Of a DNA stretch of 37,393 nt, positions 26,615-33,599 are shown one piece after another. The translations under genes and the position numbers were made by a program. Numbering within the stretch: the first letter of the stretch is position 1; every line of letters begins with the position of its first letter. Below the pieces are notes generated by a model. The model searched no databases and was not told the DNA's origin. It saw nothing but the letters and a program-made list of their open reading frames with translations. The DNA lies in contig MIEI01000045.1 in assembly GCA_002095305.1 (NCBI GenBank), forward strand, positions 1-37,393, written 5' to 3'. Origin of the DNA: Pantoea brenneri. Its GTDB lineage: Bacteria > Pseudomonadota > Gammaproteobacteria > Enterobacterales > Enterobacteriaceae.

Positions 26615-27883
26615 GTGACTTTGCGGACGGTAAACCATAATTTCACTTTTAAACGAAGCGCAAACACATTGCCCTTCGCTTTCAGGGAAATTCTATGTCA
26701 CCGCTCTCTGTCTGATGAGTTTTTTCTGGCCGACGTACGTGACGGCCTCGGCCCGTTTTTGGGTATCTTTCTGACCGGGCGGCACTGGCGGCCCGACGAA
26801 ATCGGGCTGGTGATGACCTGCGGCGGCATTGCCGGGCTGCTGGCCACGTTGCCTGCCGGGATTGCGGCGGATGCCAGCCGGTATAAAAAAACAATCGTGC
26901 TGCTGGGATGTCTGGTCATTACGCTCGCCACGCTGCTGCTGTGGTACAGCGATCAGAGCTGGACCGTCATGGTATCGCAAATCGTGGCGGGCATTGCTGC
27001 GGCGTTTATCGGCCCTACGGTAGCCGGTATCACTCTGGGACTAAGCGGTCAGGCAGGGTTTAACCGGCAGATGGGCCGTAACGAAGCCTTTAACCATGGC
27101 GGTAATACCGTTGCCGCGCTGCTGGCTGGCTTTTCGGCTTGGTACTGGGGAATGGCTGCGGTGTTTATTCTGATGACGATGATGGCAATATTTGCCGCCG
27201 TCGCTACGCTGGCGATCCGTGGCGATGAGATCGATCATCAGGTGGCGCGTGGTTTTGAAAAGCATCAACAAGCGTCTCCGGCTCAGGGTTTATGGATGCT
27301 GGTGCGGCAACCCGCGCTGTTGATCGCCGGGATTACTCTGCTGCTGTTTCATCTGGCTAATGCCGCGTTATTGCCGATGCTCAGCATGCGTGTCGCGTCT
27401 GCGGGCACGCAGGCGGCGGTCAGTCCAGGTCTGTATGCGGCGGCAACGGTGGCGATATCACAACTGGTGATGATTCCGGTTGCGCTATGGGTATCAAAGC
27501 GGATTGGGACAGTCGGTTATCGCCCACTGATTATGGCGGCGCTGTTGATTTTGCCGCTGCGCGCGCTGCTGGCCGCCAGCTACTCCGAACCGATATTTGT
27601 GATACCGGTGCAGATACTGGACGGCATTGCCGCCGGAATACTGGGCGTGGCGGTGCCGGGCTATATTGTTTCGTTGTTACGCGGTACCGGCCATGTCAAC
27701 GCCGGCCAGGGCGTGATTATGCTGATGCAGGGAACAGGCGCTTCACTCAGCCCGGCCCTGACTGGCGCCATCGCCGCTCGTTACTCCTACAGCATCGCAT
27801 TTTACGTACTGGGTGCCATTGCACTCTGCGCATTCATTCTCTGGTGGCGCGGCGGCTCAACCTCTGACACCCGCCTTGCCTGA
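26615..27883 (+). CDS. MFS transporter, N-terminus probably frameshifted
   Basis: Major facilitator transporter with about 12 membrane helices. The continuous frame opens at GTG 26615, but its first 35 residues look unlike a transporter. The family-like start is FFLADVRDGLGPFLGIFLTG, encoded right after a run of six T at 26720-26725. With seven T, ATG 26715 would read MSFFLADVRDGLGPFLG, a natural N-terminus. So either one T is missing or a non-standard start is used. Other features: PAGIAADASRYKK between helices 2 and 3, and a second half with GYIVSLLRGTGHVNAGQGVIML. It resembles transporters of unknown substrate with the ADVRDGLGPFL hallmark. It follows the nitroreductase but is separated by a terminator. 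Confidence 0.85.
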   Translation: MTLRTVNHNFTFKRSANTLPFAFREILCHRSLSDEFFLADVRDGLGPFLGIFLTGRHWRPDEIGLVMTCGGIAGLLATLPAGIAADASRYKKTIVLLGCLVITLATLLLWYSDQSWTVMVSQIVAGIAAAFIGPTVAGITLGLSGQAGFNRQMGRNEAFNHGGNTVAALLAGFSAWYWGMAAVFILMTMMAIFAAVATLAIRGDEIDHQVARGFEKHQQASPAQGLWMLVRQPALLIAGITLLLFHLANAALLPMLSMRVASAGTQAAVSPGLYAAATVAISQLVMIPVALWVSKRIGTVGYRPLIMAALLILPLRALLAASYSEPIFVIPVQILDGIAAGILGVAVPGYIVSLLRGTGHVNAGQGVIMLMQGTGASLSPALTGAIAARYSYSIAFYVLGAIALCAFILWWRGGSTSDTRLA

Positions 27884-27897
27884 GCAGACACAAAAAA

Positions 27898-27916
27898 GGC
27901 TGCCCAGTGGGCAGCC
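27898..27916 (-). terminator. Bidirectional terminator between the MFS and BhsA-like genes
   Basis: Stem GGCTGCCC / GGGCAGCC with a 3-nt loop. On the minus strand it is followed by TTTTTTG, a good U-tract ending the BhsA-like transcript; on the plus strand only GTTTC follows, with an A-run before the stem. Confidence 0.85.
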
Positions 27917-27946
27917 GTTTCTGGCAAATCCGTTTGCGACCATCCG

Positions 27947-28162
27947 TTATTTATACAGTTCAGCGGTCATGTGAACACGATTGTTGGTGTTCGCTTCGGT
28001 AATTTTGTACTGCGCGCCCTGTTCCTGAGCCTGTGCGGCGATTTTCGCTTCTGCGCCATCCAGCGTAGAAGAGGTGACAGAGACGCTCTGTGCAAAGCTG
28101 CCGAATGAAATCAGCGAAAGAGCGGCAAGCGCAGCGATTGAAGTAGCTTTAATGGTTTTCAT
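27947..28162 (-). CDS. BhsA/McbA-like small periplasmic protein (DUF1471)
   Basis: 71 residues from the ATG at complement 28162 (a second ATG two codons upstream is too close to AGGA). Signal peptide MKTIKATSIAALAALSLIS, cleaved near FGSFA-QS; mature part of about 47 residues with SSTLDGAEAKIAAQAQEQGA, then KITEANTNNRVHMTAELYK, the classic DUF1471 ending. E. coli relatives (BhsA, McbA, YjfY) are stress-induced and affect surface properties and biofilm. Several paralogues usually exist, so the exact name cannot be fixed here. It has its own promoter and terminator. Confidence 0.9.
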   Translation of the reverse strand: MKTIKATSIAALAALSLISFGSFAQSVSVTSSTLDGAEAKIAAQAQEQGAQYKITEANTNNRVHMTAELYK

Positions 28163-28217
28163 GGTCATATTCCTGTTGGTTGTGAGGAGGTTGTTGCCTC
28201 CGATGGGAATAATGATA

Positions 28218-28245
28218 ACCATAGTTACCATATCAATAGTGACAA
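28218..28245 (-). promoter_or_regulatory. Promoter candidate of the BhsA-like gene
   Basis: On the minus strand: TTGTCA (complement 28240-28245), 16-bp spacer, TATGGT (complement 28218-28223). The leader then carries a small GGAGG-CAACAA-CCTCC hairpin before the start. Confidence 0.4.
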
Positions 28246-28268
28246 TTAGTGCGGTAATTATGATCGCG

Positions 28269-29186
28269 CTAACTAAGCGACTGACCGGATGAGAGCGTCT
28301 GCGCCACTTCCATCATTAAGCTGCGCAACCAGCGGTGAGCCGGATCGTCGCGATAACGTGCGTGCCAGCCCATCTCAACCGGAAAAGTGCCCAGATCGAC
28401 CGGGGCAGGCAGTACCTTAAGCCGCGGATCTTTTGCCAGTTGCTGACAGATCAGCCGGGGCAGCGTCGCGCAGTAATCGGTTACCACAATCATCTCCGGC
28501 ACCGCCAGAAAATGCGTCACTGAAACCGCGACCTGGCGGCGTAGTCCGCGCTGTTCCAGTGCCTGGTATAAACCGGCTCGCATCCGGCCGGGCGGCAGTA
28601 CATTGACATGCCGGAGTTGCTCATACTGTTCCGCGCTCAGCTCGTCAGTAACCTCAGGATGATCGGCCCGGACTACGCATGCCAGACCTTCATCCATCAG
28701 ATGCTGTACCACCAGATTATCCGGCGGCTCAACGATACGACCCAACACCATGTCCGTGTTACCGGAGATCACCCCGGTTTCGGCAATGTCATTGCCAAAC
28801 GGCGTCAGTCGCAGGCGAATGCCCGGGGCGGTGGTGCGCAGGCGTGCCACGATGGTCGGCATCATGACGAATTCAACGTAGCTGTTGGGGGCCAGTGTAA
28901 AGAGCCGGGTAGCGTGGCGTGGGTCAAAATCCTGCTGACCGAGGATAACTTTATCAATAGCGCCCAGCGAAGCCGCAACCACTTCGGCCAGCTGTTCCGC
29001 CATTGGCGTTGGGCGCATACCATAGCGCTCGCGAATAAATAGCGGATCGTTGAGCGTTTCCCGCAGCCGGTTTAACGCATTGGAAAGCGCCGGCTGGGTA
29101 ATCCCGAGCCGCTCCGCAGCGCGGGTGACGTTGCGCTCCTCCATCATCACCAGCAGGACAGGCAGTAAATTCAGATCGTATTTCAT
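28269..29186 (-). CDS. LysR-family regulator
   Basis: 305 residues. Helix-turn-helix at about 14-45 (RNVTRAAERLGITQPALSNA, then LNRLRETLNDPLF), followed by RPTPMAEQLA. The effector domain has LAPNSYVEFVMMPTIVARLR, typical of the NodD/NahR-like branch in which the domain begins with F-x-x-x-x-x-D/N-Y. Divergent from the DJ-1/PfpI gene, with a clear inverted repeat three bases before its own start, which suggests autoregulation and control of the neighbour. Confidence 0.92.
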   Translation of the reverse strand: MKYDLNLLPVLLVMMEERNVTRAAERLGITQPALSNALNRLRETLNDPLFIRERYGMRPTPMAEQLAEVVAASLGAIDKVILGQQDFDPRHATRLFTLAPNSYVEFVMMPTIVARLRTTAPGIRLRLTPFGNDIAETGVISGNTDMVLGRIVEPPDNLVVQHLMDEGLACVVRADHPEVTDELSAEQYEQLRHVNVLPPGRMRAGLYQALEQRGLRRQVAVSVTHFLAVPEMIVVTDYCATLPRLICQQLAKDPRLKVLPAPVDLGTFPVEMGWHARYRDDPAHRWLRSLMMEVAQTLSSGQSLS

Positions 29187-29188
29187 TG

Positions 29189-29212
29189 AGCTATAATGCT
29201 ATGTGAATAGCT
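29189..29212. promoter_or_regulatory. LysR-type operator
   Basis: Perfect AGCTAT-N12-ATAGCT inverted repeat abutting the LysR start codon. The sequence and A/T-rich arms match typical LysR recognition sites. Confidence 0.6.
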
Positions 29213-29347
29213 GAAATTGAAGAAATAAATTTCAGAAATATGTCCAGCCAGGTAATGATGGTCCGGTCAACAGAGAATACGGCTGAACAGCGGCCGGTTC
29301 CGAACCCTAAATTTTAGCCTGAACCGATACACAGAGACGGAGCAAAT

Positions 29348-30028
29348 ATGAAAATTTTAATGGTACTCACCTCGCATGATGAACTCGGCAACACCGGCAA
29401 GAAAACTGGCTTCTGGCTGGAGGAGTTTGCCGCCCCTTATTACGCTTTTACCGATGCGGGCGTTGAGGTCACACTGGCATCACCAAAAGGCGGTCAGCCG
29501 CCGCTCGACCCAAAAAGTGATGAGCCTGGTTCACAAACTGAACAGACACGTCGCTTCCATGGTGACCAAGAGACTCAGGCAGTACTGGCTGCTACCGTCC
29601 GCCTCGATTCAGTTTCGCAGGATGCGTTTGACGCTGTTTTCTATCCTGGCGGTCACGGTCCGCTGTGGGATCTGGCCAACGACAAAAATTCAATTGCATT
29701 GATTGAACAAACTCTGCAGGCGGGTAAACCGGTAGCGCTGGTCTGTCATGCGCCGGGCGTACTGCGCGATGTCAAAAGCGCCGATGGCGAACCACTGGTA
29801 AAAGGTAAGAAAGTGACCGGCTTTACTAACACTGAAGAAGAGGGCGTTGGCCTGACCAACGTGGTGCCGTTCCTGGTGGAAGATGTGCTGAAACAGAATG
29901 GCGGCATCTACTCTCGCGGTGATGACTGGCAATCTTATGCGGTGCAGGATGGTCTGCTGATTACCGGTCAGAACCCAGGTTCCTCGGTTGAGACAGCTAA
30001 ACTGCTGATGACCCAGCTGTCGAACTAA
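29348..30028 (+). CDS. DJ-1/PfpI-family protein (type 1 glutamine amidotransferase fold)
   Basis: 226 residues. Likely a glyoxalase III-like, deglycase or stress enzyme; chemistry in this family is debated. Seen: KTGFWLEEFAAPYYAF with Glu 25/26 near the active site, FYPGGHGPLWDL (98-109), and the nucleophile elbow with Cys 133-His 134 in ALVCHAPGVLRD. The longer form with the GFWLEE motif is typical of the Hsp31/HchA-like subgroup. A strong terminator follows at 30061. Expression is probably controlled by the divergent LysR regulator. GACGGAGC serves as ribosome-binding site. Confidence 0.93.
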   Translation: MKILMVLTSHDELGNTGKKTGFWLEEFAAPYYAFTDAGVEVTLASPKGGQPPLDPKSDEPGSQTEQTRRFHGDQETQAVLAATVRLDSVSQDAFDAVFYPGGHGPLWDLANDKNSIALIEQTLQAGKPVALVCHAPGVLRDVKSADGEPLVKGKKVTGFTNTEEEGVGLTNVVPFLVEDVLKQNGGIYSRGDDWQSYAVQDGLLITGQNPGSSVETAKLLMTQLSN

Positions 30029-30060
30029 TTCGCTGATTGTATTACTAAAGATGGACCGCT

Positions 30061-30087
30061 AAAAGGCACCGATAAGGTGCCTTTTTT
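30061..30087 (+). terminator. Intrinsic terminator after the DJ-1/PfpI gene
   Basis: AAAAGGCACC / GGTGCCTTTT arms with loop GATAA, continuing into TTTTTT. Confidence 0.92.
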
Positions 30088-30372
30088 CGTGTCTCACAGG
30101 TCGCTTATTGTACAGTGCTCTGTGCACTTCGCTGAGCACTAGAATGGCTAAGCGCGCAGTCCCTGAACGGAGAATGTATCGACGGTTCGTACCCGAAGGC
30201 AGGGGGGCAATAATGATATAATCACCAGGCTAATTATTCAGTATAAATAGATTAGAATTCTATTTTTAGTCGTAGTGATAATAAAACAGCGGGGGTTCTC
30301 ATCCTGCCTGAGAATGATTATTAACGCTATTGCTAAGCTACTGAAGATATAAACATGTTTTTAAAAACAGTG
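30088..30372. other. 285-bp noncoding stretch before the AGTAA-repeat region
   Basis: No ORF. Contains a perfect 7-bp hairpin AGTGCTC / GAGCACT (30114-30140, 13-nt loop) and an isolated TATAAT at 30217-30222 without a recognisable -35 partner. Strongly AT-rich from 30210 on. Confidence 0.5.
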
Positions 30373-30400
30373 TTGACTTTGAAATTTAAAACCGTAAAGT
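30373..30400 (+). promoter_or_regulatory. Candidate promoter of the AGTAA-repeat RNA
   Basis: TTGACT (30373-30378), 16-bp spacer, TAAAGT (30395-30400). Predicted start near 30407. The -10 box overlaps the first AGTAA. Confidence 0.4.
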
Positions 30401-30406
30401 AAGACA

Positions 30407-30936
30407 CATCAGCGGCAAACAAGACGTCACTGATAAAGTAATATGAAGTTGAAGTTTGAGCTAAATTAGTAAGCACTCCTGTTAAATTGAGTTATGTATT
30501 AATAGCACTGTTGAATGGAGTAACGTTAGTAACAAAGCAGTAACCTGTAGTCAGTAAAGCATTTTTAGTAAGTTGATGTTATTGCAGTAAAAAGTATTCG
30601 CGATGATGTAAGGCCTCGTAGTTCTGAACGTTTACGTTACGACAGGATACGATTGCGGTTTAAACGTCGTAATGAAAGTAAGGCAACGCATCAAAGAGTA
30701 TATATCGCGATGGGGGTGTGCAGGTTTATCCGGGCCTGACCTGTCTTTGTCTCATAAAAGACTATCAGGTGGTGAAAACCGCTAATGATAATGAGTGACT
30801 TCTGGTGTTCATTATTATCCGCAGGACCTGTTCATAAATAGCAGTACCGAAGCAGTAAATCTCAATTAAGTTCCTTAATGGTAAATGTTAAATCGGTAGT
30901 AACTTAAAAGCCCTGGCTATCTCAGTCAGGGCTTTT
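30407..30936 (+). ncRNA. Candidate long noncoding RNA with repeated AGTAA motifs
   Basis: No protein frame of credible length; stops occur in all frames, partly because each AGTAA contains TAA. From 30398 to 30902 the pentamer AGTAA occurs 12 times on the plus strand (30398, 30437, 30468, 30519, 30528, 30539, 30553, 30567, 30586, 30677, 30854, 30898), while its complement TTACT is absent there. About one copy would be expected by chance. Six copies fall within 72 bases. Between clusters are possible stems, e.g. TTACGAC (30637) with GTCGTAA (30667), CAGGT (30721) with ACCTG (30739), and GATAATGA (30786) with TCATTATT (30810). A strong terminator closes the region. AGUAAN fits two successive ARN triplets, the pattern bound by the distal face of Hfq, so an Hfq-binding RNA is one possibility. 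Not a family I recognise. Confidence 0.5.
30906..30936 (+). terminator. Intrinsic terminator of the AGTAA-repeat RNA
   Basis: AAAAGCCCTG (30906-30915) and CAGGGCTTTT (30927-30936), perfect 10-bp arms with an 11-nt loop. There is no protein gene upstream for 870 bases, so it most likely ends a noncoding transcript. Confidence 0.85.
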
Positions 30937-31060
30937 ATCATTGCGCGCAGGGCGGAAGTAGCTGGCCAGGCGACATTTTTGCTGGATTACCATCAGGCAC
31001 AGAAAGGGATAGGCACAGAAAGGATCAGCAAGAGAGGAAAAAATTCTGCTTAATACGGCT

Positions 31061-31108
31061 AACCAACCCAGCAACCCAACAACCCAACAACCCAACAACC
31101 CAACAACC
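31061..31108. repeat. 8-bp tandem repeat with five C-tracts (G-quadruplex-capable on the minus strand)
   Basis: Unit AACCCAAC repeated about five times; CCC at 31067, 31075, 31083, 31091 and 31099, exactly 8 bp apart. The minus strand reads (GGGTTGTT)n, giving five G3 tracts with 5-nt loops. The exact short period makes copy-number variation likely. Confidence 0.85.
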
Positions 31109-31380
31109 TTCCACTCCAGGGCAACCGCCCGGCAATATCACCAACTTACAAATCAACCGGCAAATCCACTGCTCCTGCCAGGCAATCCCACCCGCTACCT
31201 AAGAAATCCGTCACTCTTCTGCTCCCGGCTTGCAATCCTGCATCTAACTGATCAAACCGCCGAATCACAGGAATCAGCCCGGCAGTCCCGCAGCTAACTA
31301 ATCAAACCGCCAACCCAAAGAACCAGCCCGGCAATCGCACCCCCTAACCAATCAGTCCGGCAACCCAGTCCACCTCAAAA
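31109..31380. repeat. Degenerate A/C-rich repeat tract
   Basis: Plus strand is unusually rich in A and C. Loosely repeated units of about 48-54 bp share CCCGGC(A/T)..CAATC followed by CTAACT(G/A)ATCAAACCGCC; clearest copies begin near 31225, 31278 and 31327, with weaker ones upstream from 31128. No ORF of interest on either strand. Origin unclear: an expanded satellite-like repeat or a decayed repeat-rich gene. Confidence 0.6.
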
Positions 31381-32006
31381 CAAGGCCATTCCGCTGACAT
31401 CAATCCTTTGCTCACAATCGTTTCTCCAGGCGTGTATTCAGCCGAAGCTTCTTATCGCTGCCATACCTCAGAGCCAAAGCTTGTTGAGATGAAGTATCGG
31501 AATCGGTCATAGCGCTTAACGAGACATTTAGCGAGACGTTTAACGCGCCCGGGCGCTGTTGCCTGGCGGGGAAAGCGCCTCAGAACGGCGTTTATCATCA
31601 TCTTGTCAGGTGGGTTCAGACTGATGATCAGCGGGTTAACAGGCTGATGCCGCAGCCGGGCTGCGCGCTGCAAGACTAAGCCAACCGCTGAACATCAGGC
31701 CGCTGCGTTTTACATGGCATTTAACTTTTTAATCAAAAGTAAAAAAATGTTAATCGCCAGGCGAGGGGGCGATAATTGATCGCCTTGGGTAAGTGATTAG
31801 CCTCAATAAATTTTTCCCGTTTACCGTTTTGCTTATTCATGGCGCTGTCTCGCTTCGGCTAAATATAAATCAGGACCAGAAGGTTGTAATAGACTTGCAG
31901 CCCGAAAAGGCCCGGCTAGACTTATCACTGCAACACGAAAACGGCTGGCGTAATAGAATTATGCTGGTTGCCATTAATCAAATGACAATATGTTCAGGAG
32001 GAAATT
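31381..32006. other. 626-bp noncoding region
   Basis: No convincing gene. Holds a GAAGCTTC palindrome (31444), a short duplicated GCGAGAC(A/G)TTTA-like segment around 31515-31545, and a possible RpoS-type -10 at 31916. A 73-codon minus-strand ORF (31452-31673) is Arg/Pro-rich and has no ribosome-binding site worth the name. Confidence 0.5.
31916..31922 (+). promoter_or_regulatory. Candidate RpoS-type -10 for the YciG-like gene
   Basis: CTAGACT followed by T matches CTATACT(T) at six of seven positions, 85 bases before the start. The E. coli relative is a stationary-phase gene, which fits. Confidence 0.3.
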
Positions 32007-32186
32007 ATGGCCGAACATCGTGGTGGTTCCGGTAACTTCGCAGAAGATCGTGAAAAAGCATCTGAAGCAGGTAAAAAAGGCGGACAAAACAGCGGCGGTA
32101 ACTTCGCTAATGACCGTGAAAAGGCTTCAGAAGCCGGTAAGAAAGGTGGCCAAAACAGCCATGGTGGTGGACGTAAGTCCGAATAG
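32007..32186 (+). CDS. yciG: YciG-like KGG-motif stress protein
   Basis: 59 residues, below usual ORF length limits. AGGAGG sits five bases before ATG, a near-perfect ribosome-binding site. The protein is two copies of a Gly-rich hydrophilic unit: GGSGNFAEDREKASEAGKKG and GGNFANDREKASEAGKKGGQ, ending in HGGGRKSE. This is the KGG stress-protein family (YciG, GsiB, con-10), disordered proteins linked to stationary-phase and desiccation stress; the N-terminus MAEHRGGSGNFAEDREKASE matches E. coli YciG as I remember it. Alone, with its own promoter and terminator. Paralogue YmdF is the main alternative name. Confidence 0.93.
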   Translation: MAEHRGGSGNFAEDREKASEAGKKGGQNSGGNFANDREKASEAGKKGGQNSHGGGRKSE

Positions 32187-32217
32187 AAAGTCACTGATGC
32201 GGACTTTTTAACCATCA

Positions 32218-32238
32218 GCCCCGGCATTTTGCCGGGGC
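32218..32238 (+). terminator. Hairpin after the YciG-like gene
   Basis: GCCCCGGCA / TGCCGGGGC, perfect 9-bp stem with a TTT loop, 31 bases after the stop. Only weakly T-rich downstream. Confidence 0.6.
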
Positions 32239-32510
32239 CTGTTATAACCAATATTAAAAGTTAATGCGCTGTGGTTTCTTCTTTGGTTACGCTGATATCT
32301 ATTGATTTTCACTCCTGCTATATATTCCCTCTAACCTATCTCTGAATAATATAAATCCGCTGAAAGCAGAATAATGCTGTGCAAATTTTCTTATCTGACT
32401 TCCAGATATAAAACGCCTTGCCTGTAGTTTGCATTATCCATTCGCTGATTATTGCCAGCGGCTGCGCGGAGGGACAAAAAATGCGTAACCGGCTCGCTCA
32501 GGTAACCCAG
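32239..32510. other. Noncoding gap between the YciG-like gene and a LysR gene
   Basis: 272 bases without an ORF of interest; AT-rich to about 32440. No terminator or repeat stands out. Confidence 0.5.
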
Positions 32511-33437
32511 TCAGGGCAGAGATGTAACAGGATTTGTCGTCTCATCAGCAATGATGATTAACAACTGACGCAACCATTGATGACCTTTATGCCGATGGGT
32601 TCGTTCATGCCAGGCCAGCGTTTTGGTAAAGCCCGGTATGGTCAGCGGCGGCGGAAGTTGAGTCAGGCCCGTGCCAGCAATCGCCAGACGACGTGGTACC
32701 ACACTGATTAAATCACTCAGGCGCAGGATCTCGGGCAACACCAGGAAGCTGCATATTGACAGAGTGACCCGGCGGCTGCGGCCCAGTGCTGCCAGCGCCG
32801 TATCTGTCACACCGCTGAAATTACCGCCAGGATAGGAAACCAGGGCATGCTCCAGCGCACAAAAAGCATCCAGCGTCAGCGGTCCGGTGCTGATCAGCGG
32901 ATGATCGTCGCGCAGCAAACAGACATACTCCTCATCAAATAAGCGGCGGGTATGCAACTCCTGCGGCGTAGTGTCCGGCGTCAGCAAGGCTAAATCGACC
33001 GCTCCGCGTTCAAACTGATCCTGCAAGGTTTCATTATTGACCGGGACCACCGCCACCCGAATGCCTGGAGCCTCACGCCGTAACCGGGCCATAAACGGGA
33101 CGATCACCGCGCGCAACGCATAATCTGTCGCGGCGATGTGCAACGTCATATTGGCCGTCAACGGATCAAACTGTTGTGGCTGCAGCAACCCCTCCACTTC
33201 TGCCAGTATCGCTTTAACCGGTGCAGCCAGTTCAAGCGCCCGCAAAGTCGGCACGATACCGCGCTGCGCCCGGGTAAACAGCGGATCGTCAAAACTCTCA
33301 CGTAGCCGGGTTAACATGCCGCTCACCGCAGGCTGGGTCAGCGATAAGCGCTCGGCAGCCCGGGTAACGCTGCGCTCATCCAGTAAGGCGTCCAGCGTCT
33401 TCAACAGATTCAAGTCTACGTTGTGAAGAGTGCTCAT
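32511..33437 (-). CDS. LysR-family regulator
   Basis: 308 residues from the ATG at complement 33437 (MSTLHNVDLNLLKTLDALLD); a longer reading to 33497 adds 20 residues that do not belong to the family. Helix-turn-helix at about 18-50 (RSVTRAAERLSLTQPAVSGM), then LRESFDDPLFTRAQRGIVPT. The effector domain starts near 95 (IAATDYALRAVIVPFMARLR), with IRVAVVPVNNETLQDQFERG and DLALLTPD. Same branch as the regulator at 28269. Divergent from an SRPBCC gene, with a T-N11-A type palindrome between them. Confidence 0.92.
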   Translation of the reverse strand: MSTLHNVDLNLLKTLDALLDERSVTRAAERLSLTQPAVSGMLTRLRESFDDPLFTRAQRGIVPTLRALELAAPVKAILAEVEGLLQPQQFDPLTANMTLHIAATDYALRAVIVPFMARLRREAPGIRVAVVPVNNETLQDQFERGAVDLALLTPDTTPQELHTRRLFDEEYVCLLRDDHPLISTGPLTLDAFCALEHALVSYPGGNFSGVTDTALAALGRSRRVTLSICSFLVLPEILRLSDLISVVPRRLAIAGTGLTQLPPPLTIPGFTKTLAWHERTHRHKGHQWLRQLLIIIADETTNPVTSLP

Positions 33438-33474
33438 TTTATTCTCGCGGCTGACCAGCAGACAATGCGGTTTT

Positions 33475-33495
33475 GATATTAGCTGGAATGATATC
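33475..33495. promoter_or_regulatory. LysR-type operator (T-N11-A)
   Basis: GATAT-N11-ATATC, the classical LysR box geometry, 38 bases from the regulator start and about 105 bases before the divergent SRPBCC gene. Confidence 0.55.
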
Positions 33496-33599
33496 ACGGA
33501 TAAAATATTGCGATTGGCGTTATTTCAGCAGCGGCATGATACTGCCCCTGTTCGCTGCACAGGCGTGATGTACCACTTAATCAGATAAGGCAGGATAAA

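Noticed and set aside
30170..30205. tRNA-like fragment (GGTTCGTACCC)
   Set aside because: Only a T-loop-like string; no acceptor, D or anticodon stems can be built around it.
30407..30936. CsrB/RsmB-type RNA
   Set aside because: Few GGA motifs and none arranged in repeated hairpin loops; the repeated motif is AGTAA instead.
31061..31380. CRISPR array
   Set aside because: Units are 8 bp without spacers, followed by degenerate direct repeats; no palindromic 28-36 bp repeats and no cas genes.
31452..31673. 73-codon minus-strand ORF in the noncoding region
   Set aside because: Arg/Pro-rich shadow-like translation, no start context, no family match seen.
31793..32035. 80-codon plus-strand ORF overlapping the YciG-like start
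   Set aside because: Uses GTG without a ribosome-binding site and overlaps a clearly real gene in another frame.
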